Assembly (NCBI GenBank): GCA_045661345.1
Contig: JAZRFM010000012.1
Span: forward strand, 1-64,000
Length of the DNA stretch: 64,000 nucleotides
Direction: 5' to 3'
Source: RUG12461 sp045661345
GTDB taxonomy: Bacteria; Bacillota; Clostridia; Lachnospirales; Lachnospiraceae
The translations under genes and the position numbers were made by a program. Below the pieces are notes generated by a model, which had not been told where the DNA came from, ran no database searches, and saw nothing but the letters and a program-made list of their open reading frames with translations. Shown here one piece after another: positions 24,469-32,491 of this stretch (within the stretch, counting starts at the first letter, position 1; each line of letters opens with the position of its first letter).

Positions 24469-25833
24469 CTATCCTACATAAAACTTTCCGTCCGCGTGAC
24501 GGATCTTGTTTTCGCCTTCTGTTTTCTTTGCAAAAAGCACCGCCATGGAGATCGGCCCGATCCTTCCGAGATACATGGAAATAATGATCACGATCCGTCC
24601 GACCAAATCCAGATTCGGTGTCAGTCCCCTTGACAGTCCGACGGTTCCTACCGCACTGGTCACCTCATACAGCGCATCCGTGAGAAGGATCCCGCCCCTC
24701 GACATCAATAGAAACGTCATGAGAATCACCGTAACGGCACTGACCAGAACCACGGCCGATGCCTTCCGCATCATTTCCTCCGACACTCTCCGGTGAAAAA
24801 CCACGTCTTCCTTTTTTCCTTTGACATAGGAAATCGCGTTCATAAAAACAAGAAAGGTCGTTACGGTTTTTACACCGCCCGCGGTTCCCACAGGTGAACC
24901 GCCGATAAACATCAAAAGATAGCCGATCCCGCAGGTCGTCTCCGTCAGGCTTTCCTGCGGAAGCGACGCAAAGCCGGCCGTACGGAACGTCACCGACTGA
25001 AACAGACTGTTTGCGATTTTTCCGGGCAGACTCATATTTCCGATCGTATCCGGATTGTGGTACTCCGCCGCAAGAACGCCGATTGTACCGGCCGTCAGAA
25101 GAAGTACCGTCATGAAAATAGCCACTTTACTGTGCTCCGAAATCTGCCGGAAAGTCCGTACAATACCGAAATGTTTTTTGATCCCGCGGCGAACCGCATC
25201 GACCATATCAAACCAGACCACAAAACCGAGCCCCCCGAGAATGATCAATACCTCTGTCACACCCATCATCAAGCCCGAGTCCTGAAACGGGATCATACTG
25301 TTTGGTCCGATCACATCCATCCCTGCGTTGCAGAACGCCGACACGGCCTGGAACAGGGCCGCCCATGTTCCTTCCACGAGACCCAGCATCGGCACAAGCT
25401 TCACTGCAAAAAGCACGGTGCCGATCCCCTCTACAATAAACACCCCCCGGAAAACACGCAGCAGCATGCTCCGCAGACTTCGTTTCTCATCGACATTCAT
25501 GGCATCCCCGATGAGCTTCTGCTCTCTGAGGGACAGCTTCTGTCCTCCCACATGCATGATCACGGCTCCCACCGACACTATGCCGAGACCTCCGATCTGG
25601 ATCAGCAGCAGGATGATCCCCTGGCCGAAAATGCTCCAGTGGGAATACGTATCCACCACCACAAGCCCCGTCACACAGACGGACGTCGTGGCAGTAAACA
25701 GCGCGGTGGAAAACTCTGTCTTCTCTCCCGGCGCGCTTGCCTCGGGAAGCATGAGCAATATCGCCCCGATCAGGATCGTCAGCAAAAAGCTGAGCGGTAT
25801 CAGTTTTCCCGGCGTCAACCGTTTCAGGTTCAA
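24469..25833 (-). CDS. ktrB: KtrB/TrkH potassium-transporting membrane subunit
   Basis: 454 residues. About ten membrane segments with four pore repeats, including TTSVCVTGLVVVDT (near 48) and SVTFRTAGFASL (near 286), the selectivity-filter type positions. The start is TTG 25833, supported by GGAGGGAGG just upstream. It imports potassium (often sodium-coupled) together with KtrA. A possible minus-strand promoter (TTGTAG, 16 bp, TAAAAT) is seen at about 25915-25945. I see no cyclic di-AMP riboswitch in the leader. Confidence 0.92.
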   Translation of the reverse strand: MNLKRLTPGKLIPLSFLLTILIGAILLMLPEASAPGEKTEFSTALFTATTSVCVTGLVVVDTYSHWSIFGQGIILLLIQIGGLGIVSVGAVIMHVGGQKLSLREQKLIGDAMNVDEKRSLRSMLLRVFRGVFIVEGIGTVLFAVKLVPMLGLVEGTWAALFQAVSAFCNAGMDVIGPNSMIPFQDSGLMMGVTEVLIILGGLGFVVWFDMVDAVRRGIKKHFGIVRTFRQISEHSKVAIFMTVLLLTAGTIGVLAAEYHNPDTIGNMSLPGKIANSLFQSVTFRTAGFASLPQESLTETTCGIGYLLMFIGGSPVGTAGGVKTVTTFLVFMNAISYVKGKKEDVVFHRRVSEEMMRKASAVVLVSAVTVILMTFLLMSRGGILLTDALYEVTSAVGTVGLSRGLTPNLDLVGRIVIIISMYLGRIGPISMAVLFAKKTEGENKIRHADGKFYVG

Positions 25834-26017
25834 AGCAAACCTCCCTCCTCACTCCCTGACAGGACTCTGCTGTCCGATGACAGCACCCCAGATTTTTACG
25901 CTCACCGTTTTCTATTTTACCATTTTTCCCGATATCTACAACCTTCCCGGAAACCTTTCCCGGAGGGCTCCTCCACTCTTTCCTGTCAAGGCCGGAAAAA
26001 ATTTTCCAAAATCGGAC

Positions 26018-26046
26018 TTGAAAAATCGAACGTATGTTCGTATAAT
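26018..26046 (+). promoter_or_regulatory. LexA-controlled promoter of the Y-family polymerase gene
   Basis: TTGAAA (26018-26023), exactly 17 bp, TATAAT (26041-26046). The spacer holds CGAACGTATGTTCG (26027-26040), a perfect Gram-positive LexA/DinR box (CGAAC-N4-GTTCG) abutting the -10. SOS repression is a firm inference. Confidence 0.92.
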
Positions 26047-26113
26047 ACTTTCAACATCTGCGGAGGTTCCGCTGCGACAGGTGGAGAACATGCGGAAACG
26101 CGGGAGAGGCTGC

Positions 26114-27367
26114 ATGGAAAACTATTATCTTTGCATCGATCAGAAAAGCTTTTACAGCAGCGTGGAATGTCACGAACGGGGTTTGGACGCCATGACGACA
26201 GACCTTGTCGTGGCGGACCCGAGCCGTGGAAAGGGCACCATCTGTCTCGCTGTGTCTCCTTCCCTGAAGAAAAAGGGCGTCAGAAACCGGTGCCGGGTCT
26301 ACGAGATCCCCGGTCAGCTCACTTATATCATGGCGCCGCCCCGGATGCAGCTTTACATAGATTACGCCGCAAAGATCTACGCGATCTTCCTCCGTTACCT
26401 CTCCAAGGACGACATCCATGTATATTCCATTGATGAGGCATTTCTGGATGTGACGCCGTACCTTTCGCTGTATCAGACGGATGCGAGATCCCTCGGTCTT
26501 CGCATCATGCACGATCTCCTGTCGGAGCTCGGCCTCCCGTCCTCCTGCGGCATCGGCACGAATCTTTACCTGACCAAGATCGCCCTTGACATCACGGCGA
26601 AGCATGCGCCGGATCGGATCGGTTTCCTGGATGAGGCACTGTACCGGGAGACGCTATGGCGGCACCGCCCTCTGGTGGATTTCTGGCAGATCGGCCACGG
26701 CATCGAGAAGCGTCTCCACTCCATGGGGATCTTCACCATGCAGGATATCACCGTTGCGGATTCCTTTTATCTCCGAAAGGTCTTCGGTGTGGACAGTGAG
26801 ATCCTGATCGACCACGCCTGGGGCAGAGAGTCCGTGACGATGCAGGACATCAAAAGCTATACCACGAGCCGTCATTCACTTTCCAACGGACAGGTTCTGC
26901 TCCGGGATTACGTCTATGCGGAGGCGCTCCTCATCGTGAAGGAGATGGCAGAACTTTTATGCCTTGATCTGGTGGATCGGCATCTGGTCACCGGCTCCCT
27001 GTCGCTCTACGTCGGATATACCAAGGACACGCTTCCGCCCTCCCGCGGGACCATCACCATGACCGTGACGACCAGCTCCTCCCGCGTCATCACGACCTAC
27101 TTCGTCAAGCTGTATGAGCGCATCGCAGACCGGATCATACCGATCCGCCGTATTATTCTAAACTGCAACGACGTGATCCCGGAAGAGCTCATGCAATTCG
27201 ACCTCTTCACCGATCCGGAAACGATCATCAGGGATCACGCCATGCAGCAGGCGATCCTTTCCTTACAGAAAAAATACGGAAAAGGGGTTGTGATGAAAGG
27301 AATGAATCTGCTTCCGGCAGGAACCACCCGGGAACGCGTCCACCAGATCGGAGGTCATAAATGTTAG
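26114..27367 (+). CDS. Y-family DNA polymerase (UvrX/ImuB-like, SOS-induced)
   Basis: 417 residues from ATG 26114; ATG 26090 behind AGGTGGAG is possible and would add 8 residues. Catalytic motifs are CIDQKSFYSSVEC at the N-terminus (first Asp) and YSIDEAFLD near residue 110 (Asp and Glu). A thumb and little-finger region follow, so this is a full-length translesion polymerase of the kind found on Gram-positive chromosomes and mobile elements. A LexA box sits in its promoter. Its last residues (GGHKC) are set by the direct repeat at 27346; without that insertion the frame would end differently. Confidence 0.92.
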   Translation: MENYYLCIDQKSFYSSVECHERGLDAMTTDLVVADPSRGKGTICLAVSPSLKKKGVRNRCRVYEIPGQLTYIMAPPRMQLYIDYAAKIYAIFLRYLSKDDIHVYSIDEAFLDVTPYLSLYQTDARSLGLRIMHDLLSELGLPSSCGIGTNLYLTKIALDITAKHAPDRIGFLDEALYRETLWRHRPLVDFWQIGHGIEKRLHSMGIFTMQDITVADSFYLRKVFGVDSEILIDHAWGRESVTMQDIKSYTTSRHSLSNGQVLLRDYVYAEALLIVKEMAELLCLDLVDRHLVTGSLSLYVGYTKDTLPPSRGTITMTVTTSSSRVITTYFVKLYERIADRIIPIRRIILNCNDVIPEELMQFDLFTDPETIIRDHAMQQAILSLQKKYGKGVVMKGMNLLPAGTTRERVHQIGGHKC

Positions 27368-27508
27368 CACATACAAGCTTTGCGCAGTATGGGCTTACAT
27401 TTATGCGTACAGGCACACTTAGCGAAGCAAGGCCTATGGCCGCTGCTGAGTTTAGTGTGATCGGAGGTCATAAATGTTAGCACATACAAGCTTTGCGCAG
27501 TATGGGCT
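27346..27508. repeat. 50-bp direct repeat (period 113) between polymerase and YolD genes
   Basis: A 50-bp unit occurs at 27346-27395 and identically at 27459-27508, with 63 bp of other sequence between them; its first part (CGGAGGTCATAA) appears a third time at 27509-27520, right before the YolD start. Each unit contains the junction GGAGGTCATAA that serves as the YolD ribosome site. The pattern reads as an insertion or slippage product placed in what was originally a tight polymerase-YolD junction. Confidence 0.85.
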
Positions 27509-27522
27509 CGGAGGTCATAAAA

Positions 27523-27846
27523 ATGGGATATCATAAGTATGCGGACCGCGCAAAAATCTTCGCCCCTTTTGAGGCCCTGCGGGGTCTGCAGGAGGCACTC
27601 CGGGAGCAGGAACGGATCGTCGTCCGGGTAGAGAAGAAGGAGCTCCTGCCGGATCAGGAGGAGCTCATAGACCGTCAGCTGCACGGGCTTTTGCCCGGAG
27701 ATCTGGTCACAATCATCTATTACGACAGCGATGCTTATGTCAAAAAAACAGGTCTCGTCGCCTCGATTGACCCTGTAAAAAAAGAGATCCGTATCGTAGA
27801 GGAGCGGGTCCCTTTTCAGGATGTTTTTTCCGTTGAGAAGGTGTGA
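27523..27846 (+). CDS. YolD-like protein
   Basis: 107 residues from ATG 27523 with CGGAGG in front. It begins MGYHKYADRAKIFAPFEALR and has the small beta-rich core of YolD-like proteins, which are regularly encoded next to SOS-induced Y-family polymerases and resemble UmuD-like or YolD phage proteins in context. Role: probable accessory to the polymerase; mechanism not established. Confidence 0.85.
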   Translation: MGYHKYADRAKIFAPFEALRGLQEALREQERIVVRVEKKELLPDQEELIDRQLHGLLPGDLVTIIYYDSDAYVKKTGLVASIDPVKKEIRIVEERVPFQDVFSVEKV

Positions 27847-27877
27847 TGAGCCGGAAATACTATGATAAAATGAGACT

Positions 27878-28495
27878 ATGTGCGGACGATATTACGTAAA
27901 TGACACTTTCGAAAAAGAGCTTCGCTTGCTGCTCAGGGAGCTGCACGGGCACTTCCGGTCGGAGAGCATCTCCGGTGCGGAGGCTTTTGTCTCGCCGGAA
28001 GGCCGGGATATCTTTCCCGGAAGCAATGCACTCGTTTTAAAGAGCGGCAGCGACGGATTGGAAGCGGAGCAGATGACCTGGGGCTTTCCAAATCCCAAAG
28101 GAAAAGGACTTCTGATCAACGCCAGAGCAGAGACAGCGCTTCAAAAGCCCACCTTTTCGGACAGCATCCTGCGGCGGCGGTGCATCATTCCGGCCAATCG
28201 CTTCTATGAATGGGATTCATCCGGGACAAAAGTCACCTTTTCCCGGGAAAAGAATGAGATGTTGTATTTCGCCGGTTTTTACCGCCGGTTTGAGGATGGG
28301 GACCGGTTCGTGATCCTGACCACCGCGGCCAATGCGTCCATGGCGCAGACCCATGACCGCATGCCTTTGATCCTGGAGAAAGAAGAGATCCTGCGCTGGA
28401 TCGAAGACGAAAAAGAAATCCGGCACTTCCTGACAAAGGAAATGCCGGCGCTGATTCACGAACAGGATTATCTGCAGGAAAAGCTGGATATTTAG
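27878..28495 (+). CDS. SRAP-domain protein (YedK/HMCES family)
   Basis: 205 residues. All hallmark residues are present: Cys2 at the N-terminus (exposed after Met removal), Asn81 and Glu85 in NARAET, Glu111 in ANRFYEW, and His159 in THDRMP. The family forms a covalent thiazolidine bond through Cys2 with abasic sites in single-stranded DNA. Third gene of the damage cluster, 31 nt after YolD. It has no ribosome site; a -10-like TAAAAT (27866-27871) ends 6 nt before the ATG, so it may have its own leaderless transcript. Confidence 0.92.
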   Translation: MCGRYYVNDTFEKELRLLLRELHGHFRSESISGAEAFVSPEGRDIFPGSNALVLKSGSDGLEAEQMTWGFPNPKGKGLLINARAETALQKPTFSDSILRRRCIIPANRFYEWDSSGTKVTFSREKNEMLYFAGFYRRFEDGDRFVILTTAANASMAQTHDRMPLILEKEEILRWIEDEKEIRHFLTKEMPALIHEQDYLQEKLDI

Positions 28496-28575
28496 GAAAA
28501 CGCGTCCTGAGGATGGGAGGCATCCGCCGGACGGGGGATATCCTTTCCTGCAGATATATGCCGCAGTTTGGAGAC

Positions 28576-29142
28576 CTACTCCTTCACAAACACAGAGGGT
28601 TCACTCGAATCATATGCACTGTCCGTCCACTCGAGTTTGTTGTCGTCCACAAGGTGAAGCACGCCGTGAACCGCCTTTTCGTCCTGTACAGTTTCACTGC
28701 CGTTTTCATCAAAAAGAATCGACTGATAGGAGCCGTCATCATAGGAAAGATCCCCTGATGCACCGTCATAGATAGCTGTAAACTTCCATACATCCGATTC
28801 TGCGAGACTGCTGCTCCAGTACACTTCAACGTAGTATTTCCCGTCACCGCTGGGCGAAATATTCATGGAACCTCTGCCGGCAATCTCCTCGTGCCAGTTC
28901 CCTTCGTACTGATCAATACCGGCATCAAGTGCTACATCCACCTCCCCTTCAGCCTGTTCTCCCGCAGCCTGGGCTGTTTCTTCTGTCTGGGCTGCCTCTG
29001 CTGTCTGGGTCACCTCTGCTGTCTGTGGGCTTTCTGCCTTCTGAGAAGCTGAATCCGTGCCTGTATTGCTGCCACATCCGGCAAACATCAGGCAAACCAT
29101 GGCAGATGCCAGCATTGTAACTATTTCTTTTTTTCGCATCAT
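28576..29142 (-). CDS. Putative lipoprotein of unknown function
   Basis: 188 residues. Signal peptide ending Phe-Ala-Gly-Cys (Cys23), then a Thr/Gln/Ala/Glu-rich linker with repeated QTAE-type units (about 38-68), then a beta-rich domain (QYEGNWHEEIAGRGSMNISP, then YYVEVYWSSS) of the lipocalin-like kind often seen in Lachnospiraceae lipoproteins. No function can be assigned. ATG 29142 is followed at once by a second ATG; ribosome site AAAGGAGG. Confidence 0.7.
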   Translation of the reverse strand: MMRKKEIVTMLASAMVCLMFAGCGSNTGTDSASQKAESPQTAEVTQTAEAAQTEETAQAAGEQAEGEVDVALDAGIDQYEGNWHEEIAGRGSMNISPSGDGKYYVEVYWSSSLAESDVWKFTAIYDGASGDLSYDDGSYQSILFDENGSETVQDEKAVHGVLHLVDDNKLEWTDSAYDSSEPSVFVKE

Positions 29143-29196
29143 AGTCCTCCTTTTTTATTAACCGAATCATTATGCCATATATGGAAAAAAAAAGAA

Positions 29197-29244
29197 ACTG
29201 TAGCAGAACTAACTGAACAATTGTTCAAGTTATTTCGCTACAGT
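29197..29244 (-). terminator. Terminator of the msrA gene
   Basis: ACTGTAGC / GCTACAGT stem with an inner dyad around GAACAATTGTTC, followed on the minus strand by TTCTTTTTTTTT. It starts 8 nt after the msrA stop. Confidence 0.8.
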
Positions 29245-29251
29245 GCCTAAG

Positions 29252-29857
29252 CTACTCCTCCAGCGAAAACATTGCCTTCGGAATATGGCAGTACCCGCCC
29301 GGATTTTTGTCCAGATACTTCTGATGGTATTCCTCCGCCGTAAAGAAGTTCGCAAGGGGTTCCAGCTCCACAGCGAGCGGTGCCCCGGCCTTCTCCTCCT
29401 CTTCCCGGTATACCTCTTCAATCTCCGGGAGTTGCGAGTCCTCCGTATAGTAGATGCCGGTTCGGTATTGAACACCCCTGTCATTACCCTGACGGTTTAC
29501 GGAAAGCGGATCGATCACCATGAAATAGTACTTCAGGAGCTTTGATAATGTGATCTGATCCTCATCATAGACAACCTTTACCGTCTCTGCATGACCACTG
29601 TTATTGCAGACCTCCTCATAACTCGGCGCCTGATCAGGTCCGTTGGCATAGCCCGTTTCCGTAGAGATCACTCCGTCAAACTGATCCAGATATTTCTGCA
29701 CCCCCCAGAAGCATCCTCCCGCAAGATAGATTGTTTTCATGCCCTCCTCCTCTGTTTTCCGACTGCCGCTTATCTCCGTTTCCTCATATGCGTCAGGAGC
29801 GGCGCATCCCGCGAACAAAACAAATGCAGCGATTATTAAAGCAAAAACTCTCTTCAT
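29252..29857 (-). CDS. msrA: Lipoprotein-anchored peptide methionine sulfoxide reductase A
   Basis: 201 residues. The MsrA catalytic motif GGCFWG (47-52, Cys49) and the conserved YANG and GHAE segments identify the enzyme, which reduces methionine-S-sulfoxide in proteins. An N-terminal signal peptide ends in Phe-Ala-Gly-Cys (Cys18), so this copy is exported and membrane-anchored, unlike the common cytosolic form. There is no MsrB domain or neighbour. An internal Met at residue 40 would give a cytosolic form, but the lipobox and the upstream start argue for export. Confidence 0.9.
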   Translation of the reverse strand: MKRVFALIIAAFVLFAGCAAPDAYEETEISGSRKTEEEGMKTIYLAGGCFWGVQKYLDQFDGVISTETGYANGPDQAPSYEEVCNNSGHAETVKVVYDEDQITLSKLLKYYFMVIDPLSVNRQGNDRGVQYRTGIYYTEDSQLPEIEEVYREEEEKAGAPLAVELEPLANFFTAEEYHQKYLDKNPGGYCHIPKAMFSLEE

Positions 29858-29947
29858 CTTTCAGCTTTTCTTCCCGTCATTCACTTTTCAGCCTGCTTAC
29901 AGATTATACCACAAAAAGTCGATAAGTATGGTAAACTCAGTGTGACA

Positions 29948-29963
29948 CTTTCCAATTGGAAAG
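29948..29963. promoter_or_regulatory. 16-bp palindrome upstream of the histidine-phosphatase gene
   Basis: CTTTCCAATTGGAAAG is perfectly symmetric and lies 33 bp before the ATG at 29996, just after a TATGGTAAACT stretch that could be a -10. A repressor operator is plausible; the regulator is unknown. Confidence 0.45.
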
Positions 29964-29995
29964 CAGCGCACCCAGCATGAGAAGAGGAGCTTCCA

Positions 29996-30727
29996 ATGAA
30001 ACTGATTCTTATAAGACATGGCGATCCGGACTACGAAAACGATGCGCTCACGGAAAAAGGAAAAAAAGAAGCCGAGCTTCTGTCAAGGCGTCTTAAAAAC
30101 TTCCCGATGGATGAAATCTATGTTTCACCACTTGGACGCGCGAAGCAAACGTCAACGCCAACACTTGAAAAATGTCAAAGAACAGCCGTAGAGCTTGCGT
30201 GGCTGAGAGAATTCGAGGCTCCGATCCACCGGCCGGATAAGCCGGAGGGCATACTCTCGATTCCCTGGGACTGGATGCCGGAGGATTGGATGGTCTGTCC
30301 GGAATTCTATGATTATGACCGTTGGATGGAGCACCCACTGATGAAGACCGGGAATGTGGGAATGGAGTATAAACGTGTAACCGGGTGCTTTGAAGCTTTT
30401 CTATCAGAGCACGGGTATGTAAAAGACGGAAATCTCTTTCGCGTAACACATGCAAACAATGACATGATCGTTTTCTTCTGTCATTTCGGCGTATCGGCTG
30501 TACTGATCAGTTATCTTCTCCATGTCTCGCCAATGGTCTTATGGCACGGTCTGGTCGCAGCCCCGTCTTCTGTCTCGGTGCTTGCTACGGAAGAACGCAG
30601 GAAGGGCTATGCCTCATTTCGTATGAACACTTACGGGGACACCTCACACCTGGATATGCACGATGAGCCCCGCTCCTTCGCAGCCAGATTCTGTGAATGC
30701 TTTGACAATGCGGATCAAAGACATTAA
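29996..30727 (+). CDS. Histidine phosphatase family protein
   Basis: 243 residues. MKLILIRHGDPDY carries the catalytic RHG near the N-terminus; YVSPLGRAKQT holds the second conserved Arg, and a late His lies in VFFCHFGVS. It belongs to the phosphoglycerate-mutase-like branch; the substrate cannot be told. Ribosome site AGGAG precedes the start. Monocistronic, with a palindrome in its promoter region. Confidence 0.88.
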   Translation: MKLILIRHGDPDYENDALTEKGKKEAELLSRRLKNFPMDEIYVSPLGRAKQTSTPTLEKCQRTAVELAWLREFEAPIHRPDKPEGILSIPWDWMPEDWMVCPEFYDYDRWMEHPLMKTGNVGMEYKRVTGCFEAFLSEHGYVKDGNLFRVTHANNDMIVFFCHFGVSAVLISYLLHVSPMVLWHGLVAAPSSVSVLATEERRKGYASFRMNTYGDTSHLDMHDEPRSFAARFCECFDNADQRH

Positions 30728-30817
30728 TCCCGCAAAAGAGACCGATTCCGGTCCATCCCTGCAAACCTCGTGTTCAGACAATGGACTATGTGAGCGTGAT
30801 CTTCAGCTTCCGTATTT

Positions 30818-31615
30818 CTACAACAGATTTTCCTTTATCTTTTTCTCGAGTTCTCTGAGATTCAGCGGTACACGCTCTGATTCTATGGAAAAAAGAATAT
30901 CCCTGCCTATTTTCAATCCATCCGCCTCATATTGATAGAGCTTCCAAAAGCTCTTTGACGCATACTCACCATCTGATACCAAGCCGAAGTGTTCCCAATA
31001 AACCGTTTTCCTGGTACGAAGATTCAGCAATACAAAATCCGGGTAAAGAGCTCTTCCATCCCTGAGTATTAATGCAGGTTCATAGCGATATGGAATGTTG
31101 TTCTTATGAAAAAGATCGGCAAGAATTTTCTCGGATTTGGAACGCACCTGTTCTCCTTGTTCGGTCAAGTAGGTTGTTAACTTAGGGTAATCGTTCTGCT
31201 GACTGATATGTATCTGCATCCACTCCTTGATATAATCCTCATCTGTCGGAATGATCGGGGTCACCAGGGACTTGCGTGCATCACACAATTTGGCGTAAAC
31301 ACCGTTGATGGCCGTGATATCATACAATTCCAAAAACCTCCCTATTCTGTAGCGGAGCGTACGTAATACCTCCATTACTTCTTCGTCATAGTCGCGTTGC
31401 AAGCTCCGCTGTACAGACTGCATATCCTTTTTTTTCACGTATACACGCCTTCCATCCTCATCCACGCGGTAATACTGAAATCCGTTCCTGCGCACCGAAA
31501 TTCGAATCGTCTGTTTTTCTATTTTCTGACTCCGGTTCAACCGCTTTTCAGCCAGATTGATCAGCTCATCCACCTGCCTGGCCTGTTCCTCCAATTGTAA
31601 TCTGTAATCCTCCAT
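30818..31615 (-). CDS. PD-(D/E)XK nuclease-like protein with N-terminal coiled coil
   Basis: 265 residues from ATG 31615, which has AAAAGGAGGCACATC in front; a reading from 31876 would run through the repeat array and is rejected. Residues 1-60 form a coiled coil (MEDYRLQLEEQARQVDELIN, LAEKRLNRSQKIEKQ). The C-terminal domain contains RYEPALILRDGRALYPDFVL and RTRKTVYWEHFGLV: Pro-Asp followed 15 residues on by Trp-Glu-His, a PD-(D/E)XK-like pattern in which His replaces the usual Lys. This family is widespread but uncharacterised in Firmicutes. Its upstream region is the alternating repeat array. Confidence 0.65.
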   Translation of the reverse strand: MEDYRLQLEEQARQVDELINLAEKRLNRSQKIEKQTIRISVRRNGFQYYRVDEDGRRVYVKKKDMQSVQRSLQRDYDEEVMEVLRTLRYRIGRFLELYDITAINGVYAKLCDARKSLVTPIIPTDEDYIKEWMQIHISQQNDYPKLTTYLTEQGEQVRSKSEKILADLFHKNNIPYRYEPALILRDGRALYPDFVLLNLRTRKTVYWEHFGLVSDGEYASKSFWKLYQYEADGLKIGRDILFSIESERVPLNLRELEKKIKENLL

Positions 31616-31732
31616 GATGTGCCTCCTTTTATTCACTGCTTCTGCCTGAACGCCGGGTTGCCCCTCGCTATCAGTGCTATCCTGCGCAGGACTTGTGTCC
31701 GTATTCTTTATTGACCGATCAATCCCATCGGA

Positions 31733-32180
31733 ACACGCAAATTCAATTTCGCCCCTCATCACCCCGCCCTGGAAGGACGGGGTATTCTCACCGGCTGTAA
31801 TAAAAACGGGGTATTGTGCGTGTAAGCAAATATCATCATCTCCAAAAAAAGACACGCAGAAATCAAATGTAAGCAACTACACGTGTCGCAGATTTTGGCA
31901 TACTGCATCATTCAACACGCACATGAGATGTCGATGCATAATTGCGTGCAAGGCTGTTTTCAACCGGGCACGCACTTGATTAATAACTCTGTCTTCGCGT
32001 GCACCTTGAATCCCTGTCGAACACGCAGGAATGCAGTGATTCTCTTTTGCGTGTAATTCAGTCGCTCATCATTGCCGAACCAACACGCGTTTCACTATCA
32101 AAAGCTTTAATGCGTGTATACTGATAACTCATATTGAAAATGCTTACACGCAGATTGCCCTTGAGCTAGCACAGGCGTGC
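31733..32180. repeat. Array of alternating inverted heptamers ACACGCA / TGCGTGT
   Basis: Direct copies (ACACGCA or one base off) start at 31733, 31852, 31915, 31968, 32021, 32083 and 32146; inverted copies (TGCGTGT or close) at 31817, 31880 (weak), 31943, 31996, 32048, 32111 and 32174. Orientation alternates with only one gap (31733 to 31817, which equals three 28-bp steps). Direct-to-inverted steps are always 27-28 bp; inverted-to-direct steps are 25 or 35 bp, differing by one helical turn. The sequence between them is not conserved. Another partial copy is at 32309. It lies between the nuclease-like gene's start and tRNA-Gly. The regular helical phase suggests a protein-binding array; tandem RNA hairpins are the alternative. 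Confidence 0.75.
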
Positions 32181-32344
32181 CAATAGGCTATCAGGTACTT
32201 CTTTTTTCTCTTCACAATCACGATAAAAGGGTAGTTGTGACTGATAAAGCGGTCACTGAATCGAATGATTCCAAGTAGATTGTCAACAGTCAAATAGAAA
32301 TATACCCCACACGCTTGAAAAAGTCAATGGGAATAAGTGGCAGT

Positions 32345-32384
32345 GGCGGGCCGGCGAGCTGGCAGGCCGGGGCACCGGCCCGCC
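32345..32384. other. GC-rich hairpin within a GC island
   Basis: GGCGGGCCGG (32345-32354) and CCGGCCCGCC (32375-32384) are perfect inverted repeats around a 20-nt loop. The surrounding 32340-32432 is extremely G+C-rich compared with the AT-rich array next to it. No coding sense is seen. Confidence 0.55.
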
Positions 32385-32449
32385 GGCACCCCGGCCGCAG
32401 CGAAGCGGAGGTTCTGGCCCGCACCAGGGGGGGAATGTCTCCGCTTCAT

Positions 32450-32491
32450 CTCACGCAAAAACACACCCATAAGGGTGTGTTTTTACGTGAG
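32450..32491 (-). terminator. Bidirectional terminator abutting tRNA-Gly
   Basis: CTCACG-C-AAAAACACACCC (32450-32468) pairs with GGGTGTGTTTTT-A-CGTGAG (32473-32491), a 19-position stem with one mismatch and a T-run on either strand. It touches the tRNA 3' end directly. Confidence 0.8.

Noticed and set aside
25834..26017. Cyclic di-AMP riboswitch before ktrB
   Set aside because: The conserved ydaO-type core sequences are not visible; only a weak promoter is seen.
31616..31876. N-terminal extension of the coiled-coil nuclease-like protein
   Set aside because: The extension crosses repeat motifs, and a strong AAAAGGAGG site directs the start at 31615.
31733..32180. Integron attC sites
   Set aside because: The core sites do not match RYYYAAC/GTTRRRY and no integron integrase is present.
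31733..32314. CRISPR array reading of the alternating heptamers
   Set aside because: The repeats are only 7 bp, alternate in orientation, and the spacers vary in a two-step pattern; no cas gene is near.
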